A stretch of 64,000 bases of DNA, from assembly GCF_050908235.1 (NCBI RefSeq), contig NZ_CP194340.1, one strand, 5' to 3'. Origin of the DNA: Pseudoramibacter alactolyticus. GTDB taxonomy: Bacteria; Bacillota; Clostridia; Eubacteriales; Eubacteriaceae. The position numbers were made by a program, and so were the translations under genes. A model generated the notes under the pieces. That model made no database searches. It saw only the letters and a program-made list of their open reading frames with translations, and was not told the DNA's origin. Of the stretch, positions 32,948 through 41,863 are shown one piece after another; within the stretch, counting starts at the first letter, position 1; each line of letters begins with the position of its first letter.

Positions 32948-35551
32948 ATGAATCGATCGGAAACCGAAAAGCGGATGATCATCATCGGACTTGCTTTTCT
33001 GATATTTTTGAGTTTTGGATTACTGAAAGCAACGGTCAGAGCTGCTGACGCGCCGGAAAAGACAGATGTCACCATCACGGATCTTAAATTTTTAGATCAG
33101 GATCAATCGGCGGTATCGCGGGGATGCGATTCAAGGCCTTATTATTTGGAAATCGGCTGGGATGCCAGCCGGTACGGCACCACGTTAAAAGCCGGAGACG
33201 CGTTTACCATCGCGCTGCCGGATCAGATCCGGATTCAGGACAGCGCGGCTGCGACGCATTTCAAGCTCTACGCTGCCGACGGCACGACGGTTGTGGCCGA
33301 TGCGGCCGTGACGCCGGGGAAGGACGGCGGCGGGACCGTCAAGATCACTTTTACAAATTATGTTGAAAGTCATTATCAAGTGAAGGGCACAATCCGTCTG
33401 CTGGGGAGTTTTATCGCCGATAAAATTCAATGCGATAAAAATAATGTCTTCAAGGCGGCGATTGGCCAATCCTCGAAGGAAACGACGCTTTGCATGATTA
33501 AAACGGAAGCCGATGTGAAAGAAACGCTTTCCCAGTCGGCCGCCTGCGCAAAGGACGATACGGCGCAGTGGACGGTTCGGCTTAATTGTGCCAAGCGGGA
33601 AAATAAGAACGTGACGCTGGGCGGCACGCTGAACAAGGATCAGAACCGCGGGGTTCATTACATGGACCGTTCCTTTGTGCTGCAAAAAGTGGCCGATTCG
33701 GAAGAGGAGAAGACTGCGCAGGGAACAGAGTCCGTCAACATTTCCGATAAAGTTAAACTGAGCGGGGACAAAACCAGCTTCACCTGCGATTTGGGAGAGC
33801 TGGATGCGTCGCGCTATCAGCTGACCTATCAAACGGGCGGCCAGGCGGACCGGCCGGTGAAAAGCACCGTCAAACTGGCGGGGGAAGATGTCGACACCCA
33901 GGTCAATAACGTTTATCAGCCGGCCTCCGGCAGGGGAACGGGCGAAAAAGATGCGCAGATCACCCTGGAAAAAGTCGATGCCGAAAATAATAACAAATTG
34001 GAAGGGACCGTCTTCCAATTGACACGGCAGGGCGATCCGCAGGTGACAACGATCACGACACAGGCCAATGGGGAAGCCGTTGCCGGCCAATTGACGGCCG
34101 GGGAGTACGTTGCTCGGGAAATTGCCCCGCCAAAGGGCTACGCCGCCAACCGTCAGACGACGGTGTTTCGCGTTGCGTCCGGGCAGCGGGTCCGGAAGGA
34201 TTACACCGGGGAGCGCATCAGAACGAGCCTTCGCGTCATGAATACCTTTGTCGGGCCCCGCTCGACCCGGGCCAATGTTCGGCTGCTGGCGGACGGCCGG
34301 CCCTATGCCTCGGCGACGCTCACAAGAAGAAATGGCTGGCAGCATCAATTTCGCCGGCTGCCCAAATATGACACCGGAGACGGCCACCAGATCAGATACC
34401 GGCCGATCGGGAACGTTCCGGGCTATGCCTCGCAGACATCCGGGAGTCACGAAAGGGGCTACACGATCAAAAACATCAACACGGCGAAAAAGGACGTGTC
34501 GGCGACGACGAAGTGGCACGGCAGCAGGACCGGCGACTTTGCGACGATCCACCTGATTGCGGACGGCGGCGAACAGCGGGAGACGAAAACCGTCACGGCG
34601 AAGGAGCATTGGCGGACGGCGTTTACGGGTCTGCCGAAATATGACGGCAACGACGGCCATAAAATTAAATACACCGTGCGGGAAGAGCCCATTAAAAATT
34701 ACAACGTCGCCGTTTCCGGCTCCGAGGATACGGGCTATGTCATTAATAACACCCTCACGGGGCAGCTGACCATTCCCGTAGCGGAAGTTTGCCAGGGCGG
34801 CAGCAGAAAGAAAATAAAGGTGCATCTTTTAGCAGACGGCAAAAAGAAGCGCAGAAAAACGCTTTGCAAAAAGAACCGCTGGCAGACAACATTTAAGAAA
34901 TTGCCCCAGTATGCCAAGAAAGACGGCCATCGCATCAACTATACCATCGCGGCGAGCAAGGCTCGGGGACACCGGCCGATCATAACCTATAATCCCGTCT
35001 ATGGCTATTCGGTCACCATGGTCAGCAGGGAAAAAATAACCATTCCCGTGAGGAAGAAATGGGTCGGGCCGGCCACCAAAAACGCGACGGTGAGATTGCT
35101 GGCCGACAATAAAATCATCGCGGCAAAAACATTGACGGCCAGAACGAATTGGCGCACAGAATTTCGCGGGCTGCCGAAATACAGCGTCATTGACGGTCAC
35201 AGGATTATCTATACCATTTCAGAAATACCTTTAAAAAATTATACGAACAATATCTCCGGAACCATGTCAAAGGGCTACACGATTACGAACACGATGAAGG
35301 GAAAAGCCTCCATTTCGGTGACAAAGATCGATGAGAAAATTGAGCGGCGTTCCATAAAGATATATTTGATGGCCAATGGGAAGGTGGTCGCGATGCGCCG
35401 GCTGACCCGGGCCAATCGCTGGCAGACGGTTTTTACCGGATTAAGGGCCCGTCAGGGAAAATCCAGGATGCGTTATACGATCAAGGCAGGCGCGGGCGCC
35501 CGCTACCGCATAACGGGCAATGCACGAAACGGTTATTGCCTGACACGTTAG
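32948..35551 (+). CDS. Secreted adhesin-like protein with degenerate CnaB repeats, no wall anchor
   Basis: 867 residues, a diverged paralogue of the protein at 28262. Signal peptide (about 10-35); same adhesive head (IGWDASRYGTTLKAGDAFTI, VTPGKDGG, YQVKGTIRL); SpaA-like domain (ITLEKVDAENNNKLEGTVFQ); then five CnaB-like domains of about 85 residues from about residue 425. Repeats 2 (ATTKWHG, YTVREE, VINNT) and 4 (VRKKWVG, YTISEI, ITNT) keep the Lys/Glu/Asn isopeptide triad. Repeats 1, 3 and 5 have lost at least one member. The repeats are very Lys/Arg-rich. There is no PxTGD or C-terminal helix; the protein ends in NARNGYCLTR. Confidence 0.85.
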   Translation: MNRSETEKRMIIIGLAFLIFLSFGLLKATVRAADAPEKTDVTITDLKFLDQDQSAVSRGCDSRPYYLEIGWDASRYGTTLKAGDAFTIALPDQIRIQDSAAATHFKLYAADGTTVVADAAVTPGKDGGGTVKITFTNYVESHYQVKGTIRLLGSFIADKIQCDKNNVFKAAIGQSSKETTLCMIKTEADVKETLSQSAACAKDDTAQWTVRLNCAKRENKNVTLGGTLNKDQNRGVHYMDRSFVLQKVADSEEEKTAQGTESVNISDKVKLSGDKTSFTCDLGELDASRYQLTYQTGGQADRPVKSTVKLAGEDVDTQVNNVYQPASGRGTGEKDAQITLEKVDAENNNKLEGTVFQLTRQGDPQVTTITTQANGEAVAGQLTAGEYVAREIAPPKGYAANRQTTVFRVASGQRVRKDYTGERIRTSLRVMNTFVGPRSTRANVRLLADGRPYASATLTRRNGWQHQFRRLPKYDTGDGHQIRYRPIGNVPGYASQTSGSHERGYTIKNINTAKKDVSATTKWHGSRTGDFATIHLIADGGEQRETKTVTAKEHWRTAFTGLPKYDGNDGHKIKYTVREEPIKNYNVAVSGSEDTGYVINNTLTGQLTIPVAEVCQGGSRKKIKVHLLADGKKKRRKTLCKKNRWQTTFKKLPQYAKKDGHRINYTIAASKARGHRPIITYNPVYGYSVTMVSREKITIPVRKKWVGPATKNATVRLLADNKIIAAKTLTARTNWRTEFRGLPKYSVIDGHRIIYTISEIPLKNYTNNISGTMSKGYTITNTMKGKASISVTKIDEKIERRSIKIYLMANGKVVAMRRLTRANRWQTVFTGLRARQGKSRMRYTIKAGAGARYRITGNARNGYCLTR

Positions 35552-35719
35552 ACTTTTTCAGAGAAATCACGGCGAGGTCATCGGGTGGCCGTGCTGTATT
35601 TCTAAATAAATCCTCTTTATAATTGCTCGCTTTATGCGAAAGCAGCCTCCTTCTCGGCGATTTTTCGGGGAGGAGGTTTCCGGGCGGGTAAGCAATCAAA
35701 AAGAAAGGGAAAAAAGAAG

Positions 35720-36850
35720 ATGATGGGTATAAAAAAAATTCAAAAGTATGCGGTGCTGATAGCGTTGACCCTGGGCATGGGGATCGCCCTGTTGGCGGGA
35801 TGCGGCCTGAAGCCGCCGACCTTTGGCACGGAGGCCAAGGGCTATGACAAATTTGAACAATTGGAAGAATCGTCCATCGGGCTTAAAAGCGGCGGCAAAA
35901 TCCAGGCCTTTGTTCCCAAGGGGGGCAGCAAATATGCTTCCGACACTTATTTGACGGGATCGGCTAACGGCGTTGCGCTCAATCTTCGCAGTGTCGACGC
36001 TTCTCTGGTAAACAGTGCGGGCGGTTTTAAAACGTATTTAAAAAAATACGGTTCGCTGTCAACCCCCAATTTAAACGCGGCCGTCGATACCGTTGGCAAA
36101 AAGGTAAGCAAATCGAAAGACGGCAATACCGTTTATCGCAAGGGTTTTCAGGTGTTATCAAGATATGACAATACCTATTACAGCCAATGCCAGACGGAAT
36201 TTGTGACCAAAATTGTCAACAAGAAGGGCGAAACGACCAATTATGTCGTTGGCACCATCAAGGTCAATTCATATGATTCAAACGACAAAACGGATAAAAC
36301 GGTGGACGAATTGTCTGCCTACTACAATATAAAAGTCTACTGGGATGCGAAAAAAGCCAAAAGCCGGGCGAAACATTATACGAACAATCCGCCGACGACC
36401 AAGCGCATTCTGGCAGGGAGCTTCACGGTTCCGATTCCGACAGGCTGGCGTCTTGACAGCGGCAGATCGACGGGCGCGGTAAGTTTTTATGGTCCCAACG
36501 GAACGTCGACGGCGTCTCAGCATTTATTGATCGCAAGAAGTTATATTAATTCGCAGACGCAAAACTATTCCGACGCGGATTTTGAAAATTATTTTAGGAA
36601 TGCACTGCAAAGCCGTTTTAAAGGCATGACGGTCGAGATGAAGGCGACGAAAAGTCCGGTATCGCCGGGGAAGGCCTATCAATTCGTGATGTCCCGCGGC
36701 AATGCCAGGATCAACGGTTATTTCTTTTTCAGCAAATATAATATGTTGATGATCTATAATGTGTCAAACGGCAATATGAGCAATGATCAGCAGAATGTGC
36801 TGAATACGGCGTTTAACGGCATCGTCGATTACGACAGCCTCAGGAAATAA
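35720..36850 (+). CDS. Lipoprotein of unknown function
   Basis: 376 residues; lipobox LLAGCG with Cys near residue 28. Two similar alpha/beta halves are visible (residues about 45-215 and 225-376), the second starting AGSFTVPIPTGWRLDSG and ending FNGIVDYDSL. This resembles lipoprotein halves that bind other surface molecules, but no family is recognised. A ribosome site AGAAAGGG is loosely spaced upstream. Terminator about 200 bases downstream. Confidence 0.75.
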   Translation: MMGIKKIQKYAVLIALTLGMGIALLAGCGLKPPTFGTEAKGYDKFEQLEESSIGLKSGGKIQAFVPKGGSKYASDTYLTGSANGVALNLRSVDASLVNSAGGFKTYLKKYGSLSTPNLNAAVDTVGKKVSKSKDGNTVYRKGFQVLSRYDNTYYSQCQTEFVTKIVNKKGETTNYVVGTIKVNSYDSNDKTDKTVDELSAYYNIKVYWDAKKAKSRAKHYTNNPPTTKRILAGSFTVPIPTGWRLDSGRSTGAVSFYGPNGTSTASQHLLIARSYINSQTQNYSDADFENYFRNALQSRFKGMTVEMKATKSPVSPGKAYQFVMSRGNARINGYFFFSKYNMLMIYNVSNGNMSNDQQNVLNTAFNGIVDYDSLRK

Positions 36851-37312
36851 GACGGCGGCAAAATCACTGCAATTTGAGGACTTGCATTGTTGATCGTCTC
36901 CGTTGTGCTCCAGGCGAAAAGCTATGTCATCGGGCGGCCGGGCAAGAATCAATGCGCCCGGACCGCAGACATCCGAACCGAGATGCCGTTTATCGAACGC
37001 ATCGCCAAAGAAGGATCGCCGATCGGCCGCAGGCATAAAAGCGCAGCTTCCTGGACAGGACAAAATCAATCTGTCCGGGAAGTTTTTAATAAGATCAATT
37101 CAGAATCAGGCTGAAGGCCGGATAGCGATGAAAAACAGGAATGTCGCTTTAAGACACAGGACGAACAAAGCAGCGCCAGACGGATCAGCGTGTCTGAGCG
37201 GCGGATGTGAATGATGGATGAACCCGAATGGAAAAATACAGACACACTTATTATTAGAAGCAGGGGAAAAGAAACGATTTTGGCATGGAGGCGTTGACAT
37301 AAGGAGCATAAA
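36851..37312. other. Intergenic stretch with a terminator
   Basis: No convincing gene. Holds the terminator at 37047-37087 and, just before 37313, the ribosome site of the repeat-protein gene. Confidence 0.5.
37047..37087 (+). terminator. Strong terminator downstream of the lipoprotein
   Basis: Twelve-base-pair stem CTTCCTGGACAG/CTGTCCGGGAAG, 12-base loop, five T. It is about 200 bases past the lipoprotein stop, so the transcript has a long untranslated tail or a small RNA ends here. Confidence 0.8.
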
Positions 37313-38563
37313 ATGATTAAGAGGCTACGCGCGAAGGGCGATTATGCGCTTTGGGTTTATTCGGCTCAGACAGCATTGCAGGCCATGGGCTATGTCGATA
37401 TTAAAATTAATGAATACAATGATATCTTTGCGGAGAGCATAGGCGGCGATCGTGTGCGGATGGCGCTCAGTGAAGAGCCGAATGGCCGGGTCGCGTTTAT
37501 GTTTGACGCGGATGATGCGGAGTTTGCCCAGAAGTTTAAAACGAAGGGGAACCGCAGTTACCAGGAAAATCAGACAAAATTAAAAAAAGCGCAGGATCAG
37601 AAAACGTCAGCGCCGAAGCATGAGCGTCCTTCGCACATTTTTGAAAGAAGTGCGGAAAACAGCCGAAGAAAATCGGTCTCGCCGGCGTCGAGGCGGTCCA
37701 CATCGCCGCAGCCGTCCCGAGGGCTGCCCAAGAGATCGCTGGCCCGCGCGCCTGAGCAGACCGATGCAGATCTGTTCGCAAAGGCGGATAAGCAGCCCAG
37801 AAGGCCGCCGGTCCGCGCGCCCGAACAGGCCGATGCAGCTCTGTTCACAAAAGCGGATAAGCAGCCCAAAAGACCGCCGGCCCGCGCGCCTGAACAGACC
37901 GATGCAGATCGGTTCGCAAAGGCGGATAAGCAGTCCAGAAGGCCGCCGGTCCGCGCGCCCGAACAGGCCGATGCAGCTCTGTTCACAAAAGCGGATAAAC
38001 AGCCCAGAAGACCGCCGGCCCGCGCGCCTGAACAGACCGATGCCGATCATCTGTTTGCGAAGGCGGATAGACGGTCCAGAAGAGCGTCGGCCCGCGCGGC
38101 TGAACAGACCGATGCAGATCGGTTCACAAAAGCGGATAAGCAGTCCAAAAGACCGTCGGCCCGCGCGCCTGAACAGGCCGATGCAGATCTGTTCACGAAG
38201 GCGGATAGACGGTCCAGAAGACCGTCGGCCCGCGCGGCTGAACAGTCACAGCCGGCCGCCCGGGCTGACGAATCAGCGTCAGCAGCGTCAGAGCCGCACG
38301 AGGCAAAGGAGCATTACAGCGATCCGTTTGGAAGTGAAAGGCTGTCGACGTTGCAATTGGATAAATTGAACGAACTTTATGAAGAGTTTGAAAAAGATGA
38401 AGTTGAAGATGATGACAAAGACGGGATGGAAATATTTGAAGCCTTTGATCCCTTTGCCTTCATCGATAATCCGAGGTTTTATTTCTACGTGGGAAAAATG
38501 GCCAGAAAAATAGTCGTCGGAGTTATCATCTTTATCTTCGGCTATTTTCTGGGGAATCTGTAG
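37313..38563 (+). CDS. Tandem-repeat protein with C-terminal membrane anchor
   Basis: 416 residues. N-terminal globular domain (1-85; YALWVYSAQTALQAMGYVDI, RVAFMFDADDAEFAQKF), then a basic linker. About seven copies of a 23-residue repeat follow (RAPEQTDADLFAKADKQPRR and variants, residues ~143-310). After an acidic segment (EEFEKDEVEDDDKDG) one membrane helix sits at the very C-terminus (VVGVIIFIFGYFLGNL). It has no signal peptide, so it is probably tail-anchored with the repeats in the cytoplasm. No family recognised. ATG follows AAGGAG. Confidence 0.75.
   Translation: MIKRLRAKGDYALWVYSAQTALQAMGYVDIKINEYNDIFAESIGGDRVRMALSEEPNGRVAFMFDADDAEFAQKFKTKGNRSYQENQTKLKKAQDQKTSAPKHERPSHIFERSAENSRRKSVSPASRRSTSPQPSRGLPKRSLARAPEQTDADLFAKADKQPRRPPVRAPEQADAALFTKADKQPKRPPARAPEQTDADRFAKADKQSRRPPVRAPEQADAALFTKADKQPRRPPARAPEQTDADHLFAKADRRSRRASARAAEQTDADRFTKADKQSKRPSARAPEQADADLFTKADRRSRRPSARAAEQSQPAARADESASAASEPHEAKEHYSDPFGSERLSTLQLDKLNELYEEFEKDEVEDDDKDGMEIFEAFDPFAFIDNPRFYFYVGKMARKIVVGVIIFIFGYFLGNL
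37740..38250 (+). repeat. 69-bp coding tandem repeat, about seven copies
   Basis: Unit encodes RAPEQ-[TA]-DA-x-[LR]F-x-KAD-[KR]-x-x-[RK]-R. Odd and even copies alternate (EQTDAD versus EQADAA), so the true duplication unit is likely 138 bp. One copy has an extra codon. Confidence 0.85.
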
Positions 38564-38607
38564 CAATGGGGCGGCTTTTATTTTTAAATGCGTTACAGCC
38601 TTATCGG

Positions 38608-38652
38608 AAGGGCTGGTGAAATAACGGGGAATTATTTCACCAGCCTTTTTTT
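38608..38652 (+). terminator. Terminator after the repeat-protein gene
   Basis: Stem GGCTGGTGAAATA/TATTTCACCAGCC with T-run. Confidence 0.85.
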
Positions 38653-38711
38653 GATGGGGAATAAGCCGGCGGCGCGGGGCCCCTGCGGGCCGTGTCCGGC
38701 CGCCGGCAGCC

Positions 38712-38739
38712 AAAAGACAACCCGCGGGTTGTCTTTTTT
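38712..38739. terminator. Terminator after the diiron flavoprotein gene
   Basis: AAAAGACAACC/GGTTGTCTTTT stem; A- and T-runs make it work in both directions, chiefly for the minus-strand gene. Confidence 0.8.
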
Positions 38740-38744
38740 GGCCT

Positions 38745-40133
38745 TTAGGCCGGGTTAAATTTGGATTTGGGCACGCCGCACACCGGGCAGCACCAGTCGT
38801 CCGGCAGATCGGCGAAGGGGGTGCCGGCGGGGATGCCGCCGTCCGGATCGCCCTTCGCCGGATCGTACACATAGCCGCAGACGCTGCACACATAGCTCGG
38901 GCCGAAGTCTGCGGCGGGGGTGTCGCTCTCGGGCCGGGCATCTCCCGCCGCGGCCCGGGCAAAGCCCTCGCCATAGGTCCGGCAGGCCTCGGTGGCGGCG
39001 GCATCGGGCACCCAGAGGATTTTGATGCCGTCGTCAACGATCTCGAAGCCCGCGGCGGCCAGCTGCTCGGTGATCTGGGCCGGGGCGTCGCCGCTCCAGC
39101 CGTAGCTGCCGAAGGCTGCGGCTTTTTTGTTTTTGAACTTCAGGCCGCGGGCCATCTCGAGGATGCCGCCGATGGCATGGGTCAGGCCGTAGTTGACGGT
39201 GGGCGAGCCGACGAGGATGGCCTTCGAGTGAAAAATTTCCGTGAGGATGTCGTTTTTGTCGTCCCGGGCCGCGTTCATGAGCTTCACGGTGACGGCCGGA
39301 TCCGCGCGCCGGATCCCCTCGGCGATGGCCTCGGCCATTTTGCGGGTGGACTGCCACATGGTGTCGTACACCAGGGTGATTTGATTTTCCTGGTAGGCAT
39401 CGGCCCATTTCAGGTATTGGTTTACGATCCAGCCGGGGTCGTTTTTCCAGATGACGCCGTGGCTCGGGCAGATCATGTCCAGCGGCAGGTGCATCGCGAG
39501 GATCTCGTTGATCTTGCGGGTGACCATCGGGCTGTAGAGGTTTAGGATGTTGGCGTAATACTTTTCGGCCTCGTAGCGCAGCGCCGAGGGATCCACCGTG
39601 TCGTCATAAAGGGATTCGGTGGCGAAGTGCTGGCCGAAGCCGTCGTTGGAGAAGAGGATGTTCTCGCCGGACAGATAGCTGAACATGGTATCCGGCCAGT
39701 GGAGCATCGGCGCCTCGACAAAAGTCAGGGTTGTCTCGCCGAGATTCAGGGTGTCGCCGGTCTTCACGGGGATAAAATGCCAGTCTTCGTGGTAGTGCCC
39801 GCGCAAAATCGCCTCGCCCTTTTTGGTGCAGACGATCGGCGTGTCGGGGATCCGGCGCATCAGCTCCGGCAGGGCGCCGCTGTGATCGCTTTCGTTGTGG
39901 TTCATCACGATGTAGTCGATGCGGTTCAGGTCGACGGTTTCCGCAAGCCTTTTGACGAATTCCCGGTCGTAGGGCCCCCACACCGTGTCGATGAGGACGG
40001 TCTTTTCGTCCTGAATCAGGTAGGCGTTGTAGCTCGAGCCGCGGTCGGTGGAAAATTCGTCGCCGTGAAAGCGCTTGAGTTCCCAGTCGACCTTGCCGAC
40101 CCAGGTTACCTTGTCCGTGATTTTTTTGCCCAT
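38745..40133 (-). CDS. Diiron flavoprotein-rubredoxin fusion (flavorubredoxin, FprA/NorV type)
   Basis: 462 residues. N-terminal metallo-beta-lactamase domain with the diiron ligands HNESDH (H79, E81, D83, H84). A flavodoxin domain starts about residue 253 (LVYDTMWQSTRKMAEAIAEG, then GSPTVNYGLTHAIGG). The C-terminal rubredoxin (CSVCGYVYDPAKGDPDGGIP and CCPVCGVPKSKF) spans about 408-462. It reduces O2 to water or NO to N2O in the cytoplasm, protecting anaerobes. The fused rubredoxin supplies electrons directly. ATG follows AAGGAGG. Confidence 0.93.
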   Translation of the reverse strand: MGKKITDKVTWVGKVDWELKRFHGDEFSTDRGSSYNAYLIQDEKTVLIDTVWGPYDREFVKRLAETVDLNRIDYIVMNHNESDHSGALPELMRRIPDTPIVCTKKGEAILRGHYHEDWHFIPVKTGDTLNLGETTLTFVEAPMLHWPDTMFSYLSGENILFSNDGFGQHFATESLYDDTVDPSALRYEAEKYYANILNLYSPMVTRKINEILAMHLPLDMICPSHGVIWKNDPGWIVNQYLKWADAYQENQITLVYDTMWQSTRKMAEAIAEGIRRADPAVTVKLMNAARDDKNDILTEIFHSKAILVGSPTVNYGLTHAIGGILEMARGLKFKNKKAAAFGSYGWSGDAPAQITEQLAAAGFEIVDDGIKILWVPDAAATEACRTYGEGFARAAAGDARPESDTPAADFGPSYVCSVCGYVYDPAKGDPDGGIPAGTPFADLPDDWCCPVCGVPKSKFNPA

Positions 40134-40172
40134 GGTATTGCCTCCTTCAAGGTGTTTGATGAATCGGTGCGG

Positions 40173-40814
40173 TTAATCCCGCATCAAAAGCAGCGCCATT
40201 TTAAAGCGGCCCGTCGCGCGCACGCTGTGCAGGCCGCCTTTGGCGAAACGGAAGTTTTCGCCGGCGGCGATGGGGTGGGTTTCACCTTCGTAGCCGATTT
40301 CGGCCTTGCCCTCGAGGGCAAAGACCAGGGCCTCGCCCGGCGCCGCGTGCTCGGCGAGGGCGCTGCCGTCGTCGAAAGCCATGACGACGAATTTCAGGTG
40401 ATCGCTGTTCACCACATCCCTATTGACAATTTTGCCGTCCTGATAGGGGACGAGATCGGCCAGGGCGAAAACGTCGCCGGCTTTAATCGCTTGATGCATG
40501 GTGTTCTCCTTTGGTAAATCCATTTCTAAATAAATACTGTCCTGATGCCCTTCGGCCGCGATGCCGATATCGGTGTGCGCGGGTTTGACGGCGAAGGTGC
40601 CGGGAGCGAGGGTGATCCCCCCGCCCGGCGCGGCGAGCCGGGAGCGGCCCGCCAGCTGCAGCTGCAGCACGTCGCCCGGGTAGCGCTCGGCGCTGATATC
40701 GGTGCCCGCCGCCAGGGAAAAGCAGATGACGCCGGGGAGAATTTCCCCGGAGACGGTGCATCCCGGCACCGCGGGATTGTCTTGGGCGAGTGAAAAAACC
40801 TTGCCTGCCTGCAT
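40173..40814 (-). CDS. Bicupin-like protein
   Basis: 213 residues with two cupin-like halves, about 1-100 and 108-213. The second half has DHLKFVVMAFDDGSALAEHA and GEALVFALEGKAEIGYEGET plus a late HSVRATGRFKMALLL, a usual cupin pattern; the first half lacks clear metal ligands. Situated between the diiron flavoprotein and a methyltransferase on the same strand, so perhaps a metal- or oxygen-related operon. Substrate unknown. Confidence 0.75.
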   Translation of the reverse strand: MQAGKVFSLAQDNPAVPGCTVSGEILPGVICFSLAAGTDISAERYPGDVLQLQLAGRSRLAAPGGGITLAPGTFAVKPAHTDIGIAAEGHQDSIYLEMDLPKENTMHQAIKAGDVFALADLVPYQDGKIVNRDVVNSDHLKFVVMAFDDGSALAEHAAPGEALVFALEGKAEIGYEGETHPIAAGENFRFAKGGLHSVRATGRFKMALLLMRD

Positions 40815-40863
40815 GGTGGCCTCCTTTTGAAAAAATGGGCGCGTCAGGCGTCGGGCTTTCGGC

Positions 40864-41607
40864 TCACATTGGCAATGTAGCCCAGCTGCGCCTTGTGCGC
40901 ATTGAAATACGTGAACATTTTCCGGAACATCGGCCGGTTTTCTTTTTGCGGGCGTTGCGGATGATCTTCAAAGTTCGGCCCAGCCCCTCGTCGTGAATCA
41001 TGCCCGACGGGCGCATCAGCGTCATCGGGCCGACCTTTTGCCGGACGTCAAAGCCGTTTCGGGTGAAAAGATCCCGCCAGCCGGCCTGATCAAAGGGTTC
41101 GACGTGCACGTTGATCGCTCGGGAAAGCCCCGCCCGCAGCGCCAGCTGCTCGTCGGCGTCGTCGGTAAAGAGCACGACGTCGTGGGTGAGGAGCAGCCCG
41201 CCGGGGCGCAGCACCCGAAAATATTCCGCGAGCGCCGCTTCCTTTCCGCCGCCCACGAGCATGGTGAGCATCGCCTCGTTGACGACGATGTCGAAGCTCG
41301 CGTCGGCAAAGGGCAGCGCGGTGGCGTCGCCTTCCACCAGGGTGAGTCTGTCCTCAAGGTGGCGTTTGGCGATATTGCGGCGGGCGTGGGCCAGCGCGTC
41401 GGGATCGCGGTCGACGCCGGTGATGGCGCAGCCGAAGCGCTCAGAAAGCGCAATCATCGTGCGCCCCATGTTGCATGCCACCTCGAGGATGCGCGTGTCC
41501 GGCTTAAGTCCGGCCTGCGCGATCAGCCAGGCCGTGGCGTCGATGCCGCCGGGGCGAAGGGTGGTTTTTCCCATTCTTGCCAAAAATACATGTCCTGCTT
41601 CTGCCAT
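40864..41607 (-). CDS. Class I SAM-dependent methyltransferase with a 3' frameshift
   Basis: About 247 residues. SAM-binding motif I is ILEVACNMGRTM, with VDRDPDALAHA (motif II) and LPFADASFDIVVNEAML, and FRVLRPGGLLLTHD (post-I to III), as in UbiE-like methyltransferases. In this frame the last ~33 residues are an odd basic string. Shifting frame at the T5 run 40943-40947 (A5 in coding sense) restores a natural tail RPMFRKMFTYFNAHKAQLGY, ending at 40844. A one-base loss in an A6 run would explain it: sequencing error, phase variation or mild decay. Start 41607 has ACAGGAGG upstream. Confidence 0.78.
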   Translation of the reverse strand: MAEAGHVFLARMGKTTLRPGGIDATAWLIAQAGLKPDTRILEVACNMGRTMIALSERFGCAITGVDRDPDALAHARRNIAKRHLEDRLTLVEGDATALPFADASFDIVVNEAMLTMLVGGGKEAALAEYFRVLRPGGLLLTHDVVLFTDDADEQLALRAGLSRAINVHVEPFDQAGWRDLFTRNGFDVRQKVGPMTLMRPSGMIHDEGLGRTLKIIRNARKKKTGRCSGKCSRISMRTRRSWATLPM

Positions 41608-41755
41608 TGTGTGACCTCCTGTCACGGCTCCCCAGGATCTTTCAGCATTTTTCCTTCTCGATGCCTATTTTACGCCGACAGGTGAAAAAAACCGTTGTTA
41701 GGCCAACAAAATACTAAAAAATCGATGGAAAACGGCGAAAGAATGCAGACGGGAT

Positions 41756-41785
41756 TTGACAACAGGGGGCAAAATAATGTAAACT
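41756..41785 (+). promoter_or_regulatory. Promoter of the beta-helix adhesin
   Basis: TTGACA at 41756-41761, 18-base spacer, TAAACT at 41780-41785. Confidence 0.65.
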
Positions 41786-41863
41786 AATCACATAATAAGA
41801 AATTGTTAAGCAATCGCGCTTTAAAATTTTAGGATGAAAAAACATCAAGAGAATGGAGAAATG

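Noticed and set aside
33185..34825. 546-codon minus-strand frame across the second adhesin
   Set aside because: Antisense shadow of a gene with a clear signal peptide and domains.
36887..37214. Two short plus-strand frames after the lipoprotein
   Set aside because: They cross a strong terminator and have no ribosome sites or motifs.
37740..38250. Regular repeats suggestive of a CRISPR array
   Set aside because: Units are contiguous, in frame and encode a 23-residue repeat; there are no unique spacers and no cas genes.
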